64,000 nt of DNA, taken from Pseudomonadota bacterium. GTDB taxonomy: Bacteria; Desulfobacterota; Desulfobulbia; Desulfobulbales; Desulfocapsaceae. Position numbers and translations under genes: made by a program. A model generated the notes under the pieces. The model saw only the letters and a list, made by a program, of their open reading frames with translations. It did no database searches and had not been told where the DNA came from. The stretch spans positions 1 to 64,000 of the forward strand of contig JAHJKP010000012.1 of the NCBI GenBank assembly GCA_018821985.1, read 5' to 3'. Positions 7,759-16,705 of this stretch are shown here, piece after piece (the stretch's first letter is position 1; each line of letters opens with the position of its first letter).

Positions 7759-10700
7759 CTAAAGTTGAAGTGCGGCAAAAGAAGAGGGCAAATCATGCAT
7801 AAGGGTAAAGGTATCCAATGTGCAATATTCCACCATTTCACGCTCTGCAAATTCCTGAACACAAGAGTTTAACGCCTCTGGATCGACGAGTGGATGGTGA
7901 ACATCTACCCATATTTCAGAATTGTCTTCTCTTTTAATAACTAAAGGTATTCTGACTCCGTTACGCTCTGGATCGCTGTAGTATTCGATCTCTTTCAATC
8001 GCAGTAACTCTTTCAAGGAATCCAATGCGTGGCTTTTGTCTTTCGTTGTTAGCTCAGGAGAACGGCCATACATAATATAAGACAGTAAAGCTAAGGCAAG
8101 TTTACGGTCGAGTGAAGAGTGATAGAAGTTGTTAGCAAAGTGGCGGAGACAGTTGTAACAAGATGTCTCGCAATCACAGGCTGATAAAAGCTTTTCTGTT
8201 TGATCTAATACTTCTGTCAGTCGTTCTTTGACCAATCGTGTGTAACCGGCTCCACCCGGTAACAAGTCGTAGAGAAAAAGTTGAGCATCATTAGTATGCG
8301 CACCCAATACTGGGCTCCAGTTTCCTGACAATTCACCTTCTTCGATCTGTAATGTTCGCGATGCTGCAAGACTGATAGCTTCGACGAGTGACGCAAGTGC
8401 TGCCCTGCCTGGCCGTCCCGATCTGAGCGGTGTGTCTGCAGTTGAACAAATGAACGGCGCGTCCATTCTGACTTGCATCAACAAGACATCCGTAGGAAAC
8501 TGGTGCCCGAGGAAATAAGGCCCCCTGGCCTGCCCGCTGCAAATCACCCCTTGTTCTAAAGGGTTATTGTGTTGTCTTTGGACTCCTCCACGGAACATGA
8601 TGGAATTCGGGTAATTCTCTCCAAACACCGGTTCTGTCCTCCCGCAATCAGGACAGACCATAAATCCACGATTATTTATCCCTTTATTGACAGTTACCAG
8701 CCGTTGTGGTCTGGCCAATAAAGCTAATCTCCCTGAGTAGAGTTGTTCATCCCAACTTGATGGGGGCTCTTGAACCTCTAATTGAGCCTTGGATGTCATT
8801 CCCGCCCAGACAGGGGCTTCACCACGATCCACCTCTGGCCGGATATTAATATCCGGCGCAAAGCCTTCAGGTGTTATGAAACTTTGTCGAGACAGGTTCT
8901 CTCCGCTACAACATGGACAGGCGATCATAGTCTCCGCTATTTCTTCCAGGCTTACATAACCACAATCAACACAAGCAGTATAAGACTGTGCTCGTTCGAG
9001 CGTGGCCTCGACGTCAGGGGCATAGGGGGAATAAATGGCAGCAGAAACAAACCGGTGTTTGTCTATTGTCAAACTGCTCCCTGGTGCAAATTCTGAAAGA
9101 GCAATTTGGAGGTCCCTCTGGGGCTCATATTCGAAGGTTCTTTTGTAAGCCGGATCACCGGGATACTTGCGCCTGGAAACATAAAAAGCCACGACATCTG
9201 TCGGGAAGGCATATCGAGGCAAAATAGCCCTACCAATTAGACATCCTAAAAGTGTCTCTTCCAATTGCCGTTCCAGAGATTCTCTGACCACACCTTCCAA
9301 CTCTTCTCTATTGGCGTAATCACCTATAGGTAGGGTTTCACGCAGTCGTTGCACAAGATGAATTACACACTCCTGAATAGTATCCCGAACATGTTCCTCG
9401 ATATTTTGGTTCAAACCATAACTGAAAACAGGCGCCCACGTGGCTATTTCTTTTTTTAGTTGTTCCCCCTTGTCTTCTAGCCAGGAAAGAAGACTCCCGA
9501 ATGAACATTCATGGGTACCTGAAAGAAACTGTTCAACAGTCCCCAGAGATTCGAACAATTGATACGTTTCTGTCCCTGTCAAAACTTTTTCATGGAAGAA
9601 GCGCTGGATAAGAAAAGCACAAATATGTCTCCGAAGTACCTGTTGGTTTTCTACATAGACTACGGGAAGTTCGACGTCACCGGAAATAATGAGACCTGGA
9701 TTATTGTAAAAATGTGCATCATGGGATGTCCCATGAGCGTAGGTGATAACCGAGGCTATTGACCTTCCTCGCCTGCCGGCACGGCCAGCCCTCTGCTGGT
9801 AATTTGACACATGAGGAGGGACATTTCTGAGTGCGACTCCTGAAAGAGATCCTATATCAATTCCCACTTCCATAGTTGTCGTACAGCTCAACACATCAAT
9901 GGGAGGCTCGTTCGCGAATGGGATGTCTTGAAAACGAAGTTCGTATTGCTCTGTTTTGTTAAAAGCCGTCTCGTCGTTTTTTCCGTTTAATTGTGCGGAA
10001 TGCTCAGCTGTCACCAGCCCGAACGGTTCGAAACTTTTTTCATCAAACGCCCTTGATATTTGTTCTCTGTAAAAACCGGTTCTTGTTTCAAGGTAATCGC
10101 CCTCAATTTGATTGACCTGTCCCAGGCAGGCAGGACAAATTCCCCGAATTACATCTGAATAAAGGCGGCCGCAATCAGAGCAACACAACCACGTCGCTTC
10201 GAGCTTTAAACTTAGGTGTAAACCAAGTGGTTGTAAAAAATACCTATTGTTCTGAAGCCGTAAAAGCTGAGAAGCCCGGACATGCTCAAGCAACCATTCA
10301 ATAACACGTTGTTCGTAATCCTTGTTTTCGAAAACAGAAGAAAGATATTGTCGGTATTGCTGAGGAACAACGTGGGTAGGATTGTTTATGTCGATACCAT
10401 CCGGTCTGTCCCAGCCTTCACCCATCTGGTAGATGTCTGCTCCCTGGGGCAGAAAACGCCTCATCTCGAGTTGAAGCCGTATCCAGCTTCTAAAGAGAAT
10501 TTCCTTCTCAGGCTGCGTCAAGCCAACTTCTGGGAATTTTCTGAATATGATAGCATTGAGTACGGGGTCTTCTTCTACTGAGGCAATTCCGAGGGCATTC
10601 AGCGAATAATACCTGTCTGTCATTTCGCTGAATAAATGCTTGGCATAGGCTAAAGTTGGCTGTAAGAATCCTTGGTTCAAGTCCTGGACTAATTGTTCTA

Positions 10701-13584
10701 AAGATTTTCCGTCTGCGTCCTGCAATTGCCTTAGAAAGATTTTATCTTCGTCGTCGGCTGGTGACGGAAATATATTGACTCCTTTATCATTACAAACTGA
10801 AAGGATGGCAGGATAAAGGAGGTTCATTCCTCTCCCTATTGCATGTTCACTTAATTTGTGTGAAGCAATTGCCAGAACCTGACGAAAGAGATCTCTCGAA
10901 TGGCTGTGCTCGAGAGCCGGTGCGAGCCGTGCGGCCTTTTGTCGACCGTCACTGAAAACGAGGACCTTTCTTCCCCTATTAGGAAGAGACTCGTCTTTGC
11001 TTTGTGGTGGCTGCTCGGAAAACTGAGCTTCGATGAGAGCCGTAAAGGGTTGTTCGCCTTTTGTCCGAAAGTTAGAGATCCTGCTTGAAGCCCGTGAGCT
11101 TGGCGACTGGCACATAGGGCAGTGAGAGAATGCAGCTTCTCTCTCATTTTCTGTATTTCTAAATAGCCACAGAGACCTGGTTTCATTTTCAGGAAAGGTG
11201 TTCTCTATGTCGACGTACCCCGTCTTCAAATGCACCCGGATCTCTTCCGCCATAGTTGCGTGTCGGGGGGGAGCAGGTAACAGCTCGACCTTTATGAGAT
11301 TACCTTGAGTCTCACCCCAGAGAAAATCCAACCCTTCAATTGAATTTGAAGGAAAGTAAGCATAAAAATAAGGACTCCCACAGCTTCGACAGGATGCCAA
11401 CTCTAGTACCCGCGAACCACAAGTGTCGCACGTCATGCGTGGATCACTGAACAGTTTTCCAACCATCGCCTGCTCGCCAGGCTTTTCCTGTCGACCCGAG
11501 CAAGTTGTATTGATGCAGCCGTAGAGGGCGTTCAAACCTCGAAACATGATATGAATCCTGGCCGGCACAATACCTGGTTCATCTCTATTTTTCCTTGCGA
11601 TGGCCCCCAAGGTTAGCAATACTTCGGTCGCTTTTACAGCCCGTGGATGTTTTAGGAATATCGCAGCAGCAAGTTTGCTGAGTGACTTTGCCTCAACAGA
11701 TGTTTCTTTAAGAAGAAGGTTCACGAATGGCTTGTCAAATAAAACTTCGTTGAGATGCCTTAAGATGCCACCATCAGTTGTTTCGGTGCATGGCATGCTG
11801 AAATATTGGAAGAGTGGCTTTAGTGCTACCAATAGTGTTTCAGGTTCTGCCGAAGCATGAAGGCTGTCCAAATCAACTGCGGCAAGTATGTCAGCCAACT
11901 TCGATTCAGCGGGGGCACATTTTTCAGGAACACTACGATCCCCGGTAATGGGAACGAAATTATCAGGACGTTTTCCTGTCAAATCGGCAGCAAACAGGCG
12001 GATGTTATCTTTTGCTTTTTCACCTTTGCCAAGGGAAGCACTGGTGCAGATTACGCGAAGCTTTTCCGGCTTATCGTTGATGCCAAGCCGTGCGCACAGC
12101 CGACGCAGGAGAAAACTAACCTCCGCACCCTTAGCCCCCCGATACATATGGGCTTCATCGAGAATCAGGATAAACTGGTTACCTTCTTTCTTAAGCCAAT
12201 CGGCTGTCTGTTTAAATATTGGCCGTTCAAAAGGGCGTAAAAGCATATATTCCAGCATGGAATAGTTGGTGATAAGTATGTCTGGAGCGTTTCCTGGATT
12301 AGACCCTGCTCCTCTCACCATCTCTTGCCGGATTAGAAGTTCACTATCGGAAGGATCCGTATGTAATCTCCTGTCCCAGTTATTTTTCTTATACGTTTGG
12401 CCGGTTTTCTTGCCGCTCCGGTAAACCCGTTCCTCCTCGAGCTCCCTGGCGTAAAAGTTATGAAGATTTTTGGCAGGATAGCGACCTCTCCTTTGTAGTT
12501 CCTTCCTTAGGTCAGCGTCCATGTTGGTGTAATATTCAAGCAGCGGCCGTACCCGTTCATTGTCTTTTCCAGATGTCCGAGGCCCAGGGTACGGCGTCCG
12601 GCCGGTGTACATGCCGAACAATGGATGGCGTGTTCCTTTGCCAGACTGATGGAACAAGTCGTGCAAGCTTGGATCTCCGAAAAGGAGTCGAAGCCTGGAT
12701 AGCTGATCGTTGACCAACGCATTCATAGGGTAAAGTATCAATACCCTTACTCCGGGCTCGGCAAAGGACTGAGGTCTGGTGCTGGCCTCGTCGTAGAGCG
12801 CGCCGAGAATAGGGAGCATAAAACATTCAGTCTTACCCGAACCAGTTCCGGTGGCGACAATTATATCTTTTCTGTTGATTAGGAATTCCTGTAGCGCTTC
12901 GGCCTGATGCTGGTACATGCCAGGATAAAGCAAGGGTTTCTGTTCTTCGGCTTCTGCCCACTGTTGATTTGTCTCTGAAAGTGTTTTGAATAATGAGCCT
13001 ATATGATCCGGTAGCCCGAGCGTATCGTAACTGCCGTCAAACCCTTTATACCTCGGGGTCGTTTCAACAAAGGCTTCTTGGGCAATCAATCGACCATGTT
13101 GCGCTTCACGAAGCAGACACCTACGGGCTTTTACGATAATCGGATCGCTCAACGGATAGGCACTCTCGATATAACTTTCCAGTTGATGACGAAGACGCGA
13201 AACGAGACGGGTAGGTGTATATTTTTCACCTTCTACGTCTTGTCTTTTATAGGTGATCTTTTTCGTTTTGCCGGTGGGGCTTACATTCTCAGGCTCGGAC
13301 TCTTTCTTTTTTTTGCTTATTTTCTCAACTGGTTTGACAAGCTGTCTTTCAATCCAGTCAGATAATTCCTTGTCGACAGTGTCTGTATGTCCAGATATGC
13401 GGCCGTCTAAAGATTCCGGGCTTTGGCCTGCAAAGAGCCGATCCAGAAAATCAGACGTAACCTTCGTCACGCCGGTAAAATCGAGAGTATTTTCATCCCC
13501 AAATTTTCTCGCGACAAAATCAGCGTCATCCAGGTCGTTGAGAACTCCGCTATCAGAGTATTTTTCCAGATTTAAAATTTTCAA
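7759..13584 (-). CDS. Giant DEAD/DEAH helicase with STAS-like N-terminus and DUF1998-like C-terminus
   Basis: A 1941-residue SF2 helicase. Residues about 30-52 (NTLDFTGVTKVTSDFLDRLF) look like the STAS-like DUF4325 motif. The helicase core follows: Walker A near 246 (GTGSGKTE), DEAH near 475, motif III CTSAS, and motif VI near 1270 (QRAGRAGRRGRS). Several Cys quartets in the middle and C-terminal parts (for example CDTCG..CRSCG and CSDCG..CPACL) look like zinc ribbons. The C-terminus near residue 1808 has the CDCETSCYNCLRHF pattern of DUF1998. This helicase-plus-DUF1998 layout recalls DruE of Druantia and the split DrmA/DrmB pair of DISARM, but neither system's other genes are present. It overlaps the upstream UvrD-type gene by 4 bases. 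Confidence 0.8.
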   Translation of the reverse strand: MKILNLEKYSDSGVLNDLDDADFVARKFGDENTLDFTGVTKVTSDFLDRLFAGQSPESLDGRISGHTDTVDKELSDWIERQLVKPVEKISKKKKESEPENVSPTGKTKKITYKRQDVEGEKYTPTRLVSRLRHQLESYIESAYPLSDPIIVKARRCLLREAQHGRLIAQEAFVETTPRYKGFDGSYDTLGLPDHIGSLFKTLSETNQQWAEAEEQKPLLYPGMYQHQAEALQEFLINRKDIIVATGTGSGKTECFMLPILGALYDEASTRPQSFAEPGVRVLILYPMNALVNDQLSRLRLLFGDPSLHDLFHQSGKGTRHPLFGMYTGRTPYPGPRTSGKDNERVRPLLEYYTNMDADLRKELQRRGRYPAKNLHNFYARELEEERVYRSGKKTGQTYKKNNWDRRLHTDPSDSELLIRQEMVRGAGSNPGNAPDILITNYSMLEYMLLRPFERPIFKQTADWLKKEGNQFILILDEAHMYRGAKGAEVSFLLRRLCARLGINDKPEKLRVICTSASLGKGEKAKDNIRLFAADLTGKRPDNFVPITGDRSVPEKCAPAESKLADILAAVDLDSLHASAEPETLLVALKPLFQYFSMPCTETTDGGILRHLNEVLFDKPFVNLLLKETSVEAKSLSKLAAAIFLKHPRAVKATEVLLTLGAIARKNRDEPGIVPARIHIMFRGLNALYGCINTTCSGRQEKPGEQAMVGKLFSDPRMTCDTCGSRVLELASCRSCGSPYFYAYFPSNSIEGLDFLWGETQGNLIKVELLPAPPRHATMAEEIRVHLKTGYVDIENTFPENETRSLWLFRNTENEREAAFSHCPMCQSPSSRASSRISNFRTKGEQPFTALIEAQFSEQPPQSKDESLPNRGRKVLVFSDGRQKAARLAPALEHSHSRDLFRQVLAIASHKLSEHAIGRGMNLLYPAILSVCNDKGVNIFPSPADDEDKIFLRQLQDADGKSLEQLVQDLNQGFLQPTLAYAKHLFSEMTDRYYSLNALGIASVEEDPVLNAIIFRKFPEVGLTQPEKEILFRSWIRLQLEMRRFLPQGADIYQMGEGWDRPDGIDINNPTHVVPQQYRQYLSSVFENKDYEQRVIEWLLEHVRASQLLRLQNNRYFLQPLGLHLSLKLEATWLCCSDCGRLYSDVIRGICPACLGQVNQIEGDYLETRTGFYREQISRAFDEKSFEPFGLVTAEHSAQLNGKNDETAFNKTEQYELRFQDIPFANEPPIDVLSCTTTMEVGIDIGSLSGVALRNVPPHVSNYQQRAGRAGRRGRSIASVITYAHGTSHDAHFYNNPGLIISGDVELPVVYVENQQVLRRHICAFLIQRFFHEKVLTGTETYQLFESLGTVEQFLSGTHECSFGSLLSWLEDKGEQLKKEIATWAPVFSYGLNQNIEEHVRDTIQECVIHLVQRLRETLPIGDYANREELEGVVRESLERQLEETLLGCLIGRAILPRYAFPTDVVAFYVSRRKYPGDPAYKRTFEYEPQRDLQIALSEFAPGSSLTIDKHRFVSAAIYSPYAPDVEATLERAQSYTACVDCGYVSLEEIAETMIACPCCSGENLSRQSFITPEGFAPDINIRPEVDRGEAPVWAGMTSKAQLEVQEPPSSWDEQLYSGRLALLARPQRLVTVNKGINNRGFMVCPDCGRTEPVFGENYPNSIMFRGGVQRQHNNPLEQGVICSGQARGPYFLGHQFPTDVLLMQVRMDAPFICSTADTPLRSGRPGRAALASLVEAISLAASRTLQIEEGELSGNWSPVLGAHTNDAQLFLYDLLPGGAGYTRLVKERLTEVLDQTEKLLSACDCETSCYNCLRHFANNFYHSSLDRKLALALLSYIMYGRSPELTTKDKSHALDSLKELLRLKEIEYYSDPERNGVRIPLVIKREDNSEIWVDVHHPLVDPEALNSCVQEFAEREMVEYCTLDTFTLMHDLPSSFAALQL

Positions 13585-15674
13585 GCCACTTCCTCCACGT
13601 GCCAGTTCTCCGTATCCAAACTCATAAGCGCCTCATGAACACAACCCTTGTTTCGGATCACCATCAAACCCCTCATTGCCCTGGACATTCCGACGTAGAG
13701 AAGTTTTCTTTCATGACGCATTCGTTCAAGATAAACTTCTTCCTCTTCAAAATCTTCTCGCACCGGATAGGTCCCGTTTTCGATGCCGCAAATAACCACG
13801 ATGGGAAATTCCAGCCCCTTAGCGGAATGAAGGGTGATAATCTTGACGATATCCTGTTTCAAGTCCAAGTCTCGGCCATTGAAGTATTGTGCTGGCACCC
13901 CAGCCGCTGATACATTTTGCGCCAACCTCGCACCTACTTCCTTGTTTGGCACGAGTATAGCTGCAGCGCTTGTTTTCATTCGGAGATGACGCGATATCTG
14001 CCGGATAAACTTGGCGGCCCATTCTCCCTGTTTGCCAACATTAATTCCGTTCAACAAAATGGGAGTCGTTCCATTATGAATGCTTTCAGAAACAACCACG
14101 TCACCATTTTCTTCCTTATCGAGAACGTCAAAAGCCGCTCGGTCTATCTCAGCTGTTGAGCGATAATTTTTTTTCAGGAGAGAGGTCCGTCCTTTGAATT
14201 GGAGTCGTGGGTGAACAGTAGACCAGCTGTAATTTCTGGAATAGATCGATTGTTTCAAGTCGGACGCAAAAAATAACCCCTGAGCTGATTTGCATATTTC
14301 TGCCATCAAACAGAGTGCTGTGGGTGTGAGATCCTGGGCCTCATCGACGACGATATAATCAAAATATTCCTTCCATTTTCCCCCACGCACCAACTCTAAA
14401 GCCTCTTGCCGAATATCCGAGAAAAGCTCGACACCTCTTTTTTTGACATCCTCGTTGAAGCTCTGATAGAGTTCCCAGACCGTCTCGCGTAATCCTGCCC
14501 GGAAAATGTGGCCTCTCCCAGTCCGAGGTGTTTCAAGGTATTCTTCCAGACAAATTATCCCGCGACCGCTGAGAATCCAATCGAACTCCTCTTTCAAATA
14601 ACGATCAGAAAGCCTATCTAAGGCCTTCTTTCGTAGACTGCGGTCAAAGGCAGTGGGGCCGGAGACTATGAAATTTGCCCGTGTCTCTTTGAATATCTGC
14701 CCTACAATACCGCCTTGTTCGACGTTTCCTAGTTTTCGTCTGCTCACAACAATTTCTCGAGCTATCTGGTCACACGTCGACACCCTTACCCTCGCATACT
14801 GGTCGGGTGTTAGAAGCTGCTTTAGAAGTTGTTCACTGGCAGAAATCAACGACCTAGTGTAGGTCGTAAAAAAAACTTTTTCTGATCCAGTAGCCCCCGG
14901 CCGTTCCAGCAAAGCCTTCACTCGATAGAGGGCTACTGTACTTTTGCCGGTTCCGGCACCACCTTTAACCAGAGTTGGCCCCTTCATCGCCCACTCAGTC
15001 AATCGTTTCTGACCCTCATCAAGCTTAAGGAGAAAGGAAATCAAGCCTCTTTCCTTGTAGTGAACGAGATCTTGGATGTCCTGAACAATTAAGTCCGGTT
15101 GATTGATAACCTCTTCTATCGGTTGCGGAAATATATTGTCGACCACGGTTTCGAGAATGTCGGGTGGGATTTGCAAACCAAGGAGCGACTCTTCACTGGT
15201 ACAGGAAACCAGCACAGGAATATACACGACAGGCACCTTCAACTCATCCAGCCATTCCGCAGTAATCGGGCGAGGAAGAGGGGTCAATGAAGGCTTTTGT
15301 TCAAAATTAAACTCCTTCTTCTCTTTCTTCTGGCCTAATATCTCGTCGAGCTCCAGTTCCTGGTTCGGTAATTTTTCAGGAAAGGCCTCGTCAGAAGTTT
15401 TTACTCCACCTTTGTATGTGTCTTCCTGTCTGCGCCGAAGACCAAGCAGGCTGACCCATTTCTCCCCAAAACTGTAGAATATCCTGTAGTCACCGACCCT
15501 TAGGCGGTACAGGTCGTCAGCTACATGGAGCTTTTTTTTCAACTTGCCGTCCGGCAAAGGATCGTCGACCAGGAAGTTGATTTTCTCCCATAACTGGGCG
15601 GACTGGGCAGCCGGGTAGGCCTGAATTTCCTTCATGCAGCTCGGCTTGATGTTTATCTCTCGAACACTTTTCAT
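13581..15674 (-). CDS. RelE-like/UvrD-type SF1 helicase fusion
   Basis: A 697-residue protein joining two parts. Residues about 10-80 resemble the RelE/ParE toxin fold (LYRLRVGDYRIFYSF, then an LGLRRRQE ending), normally an mRNA-cleaving or gyrase-acting toxin. From about residue 220 it is a UvrD/Rep-type 3'-5' DNA helicase: Walker A GGAGTGKST near 240, DEAQD near 444, NYRST, TLHSAKGLEF (motif V) and LLYVGMSRA (motif VI). The ATG at 15674 is chosen because AGGG precedes it and it begins 2 bases after the upstream stop; a longer reading to 15737 would overlap 61 bases. Whether the RelE-like part is an active RNase or a binding module cannot be told here. Its end overlaps the next gene by 4 bases. 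Confidence 0.8.
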   Translation of the reverse strand: MKSVREINIKPSCMKEIQAYPAAQSAQLWEKINFLVDDPLPDGKLKKKLHVADDLYRLRVGDYRIFYSFGEKWVSLLGLRRRQEDTYKGGVKTSDEAFPEKLPNQELELDEILGQKKEKKEFNFEQKPSLTPLPRPITAEWLDELKVPVVYIPVLVSCTSEESLLGLQIPPDILETVVDNIFPQPIEEVINQPDLIVQDIQDLVHYKERGLISFLLKLDEGQKRLTEWAMKGPTLVKGGAGTGKSTVALYRVKALLERPGATGSEKVFFTTYTRSLISASEQLLKQLLTPDQYARVRVSTCDQIAREIVVSRRKLGNVEQGGIVGQIFKETRANFIVSGPTAFDRSLRKKALDRLSDRYLKEEFDWILSGRGIICLEEYLETPRTGRGHIFRAGLRETVWELYQSFNEDVKKRGVELFSDIRQEALELVRGGKWKEYFDYIVVDEAQDLTPTALCLMAEICKSAQGLFFASDLKQSIYSRNYSWSTVHPRLQFKGRTSLLKKNYRSTAEIDRAAFDVLDKEENGDVVVSESIHNGTTPILLNGINVGKQGEWAAKFIRQISRHLRMKTSAAAILVPNKEVGARLAQNVSAAGVPAQYFNGRDLDLKQDIVKIITLHSAKGLEFPIVVICGIENGTYPVREDFEEEEVYLERMRHERKLLYVGMSRAMRGLMVIRNKGCVHEALMSLDTENWHVEEVA

Positions 15675-15676
15675 AG

Positions 15677-16705
15677 CTAACCCTGTTTCAACTTTATTCC
15701 AAGCCTGTCTTCGGTTATTTGACATGCTTTCGACCATAGATCAGACGGTATTTCAAAACAATAATAATTTCCTTGTTTACCAGTGTATTCGCCAACGGTT
15801 GACAGATACCTGTACTCTGCAACAGGGAGAAATCCAGCAATTCTAAAAAATACCCGGTCTTTTTCTCTGGTGAGGGAAACCGGCACAGGATTGCCAATTA
15901 TTCTGTCCATGGCAAACATCGTACGCCGGGCATGGTCAGAGTTTAGCTTTATACAAGGGTTCATGGACGGTGACTTCCCAGAGGTCCAAGCGAACAGATA
16001 CCAGCCCCTTTCGTGCCATGCTCGCCAGAGCCTTCCATGCTCTTCCGATCCGGATTTTTTCCAACGATCGTTTTGCGGTTTCCCTTTTGCTTCCGATTTA
16101 TAGGATTGCCAGACGTCGTTAAGCCCGTTGTCCAGACTTCCAGCAGGAATTTTCCAGCTATCGTTATCGAGCATAACATCCAAAGAAGACAGCCATTCCG
16201 TATCTGCACGAGGAGTTTTACTTAAGCCGGCCCACCGTTCTGGATTGAGTACGATACCGCCTAGTTTTGCTATTTTGTCGGAAATACTATCCTGGTCTTC
16301 ACTGCTTGAAAGGAGGCGGTTCAAGCCCAAGGAAAGCGGCATTTCAGGAAAAGTATCAATCAATTTTCGTGAGGCGACACTGCCATGCAGGCGATAACGG
16401 CCTTCACCAACTCGAATTGCTCGAAGAGGGGATGCCGCTACTTGTCCTTTTGAGCCACAAGTTACGTCACCATTTAATTCGAGTTCTGCTAAAACCTCTT
16501 TTAGCTCGTCGATACTTGTTTCCTGCACCGGTTCCAGCGTTGAGATAACTTTGTTGCATAGAGCCCGTGTGGTACAAACCAGACGGGCGGCCAGTTCGCT
16601 TCGCAAAGTTTCAGCAAGCAGATCCTTGCTGCCCAGGGCCGTGCCAATGTTTAACAGCTTCGCAGCGGAAATTTCCTGTGGATTAAATAAAGTTGCCGTC
16701 ACCAT
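15677..16705 (-). CDS. Unknown operon protein, 342 aa
   Basis: A 342-residue soluble protein I do not recognise. The first ~115 residues are helical and then beta, in an order compatible with a winged-helix domain (LKEVLAELELNGDVTC..GRYRLHG). The rest is Trp-rich and without known motifs. It starts inside a TAATG junction with the stop of the S24-domain gene, so it is translationally coupled to it, and ends 2 bases before the RelE/UvrD fusion. Tight packing implies it is a needed component of the operon rather than a passenger. A DNA- or partner-binding adaptor is a guess. Confidence 0.6.
   Translation of the reverse strand: MVTATLFNPQEISAAKLLNIGTALGSKDLLAETLRSELAARLVCTTRALCNKVISTLEPVQETSIDELKEVLAELELNGDVTCGSKGQVAASPLRAIRVGEGRYRLHGSVASRKLIDTFPEMPLSLGLNRLLSSSEDQDSISDKIAKLGGIVLNPERWAGLSKTPRADTEWLSSLDVMLDNDSWKIPAGSLDNGLNDVWQSYKSEAKGKPQNDRWKKSGSEEHGRLWRAWHERGWYLFAWTSGKSPSMNPCIKLNSDHARRTMFAMDRIIGNPVPVSLTREKDRVFFRIAGFLPVAEYRYLSTVGEYTGKQGNYYCFEIPSDLWSKACQITEDRLGIKLKQG

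Noticed and set aside
7759-13584. Calling the locus Druantia or DISARM on the basis of the DUF1998 helicase
   Set aside because: No DruA-D or DruH, DrmC (phospholipase D-like) or separate DrmA/DrmB genes; only the domain combination is shared.
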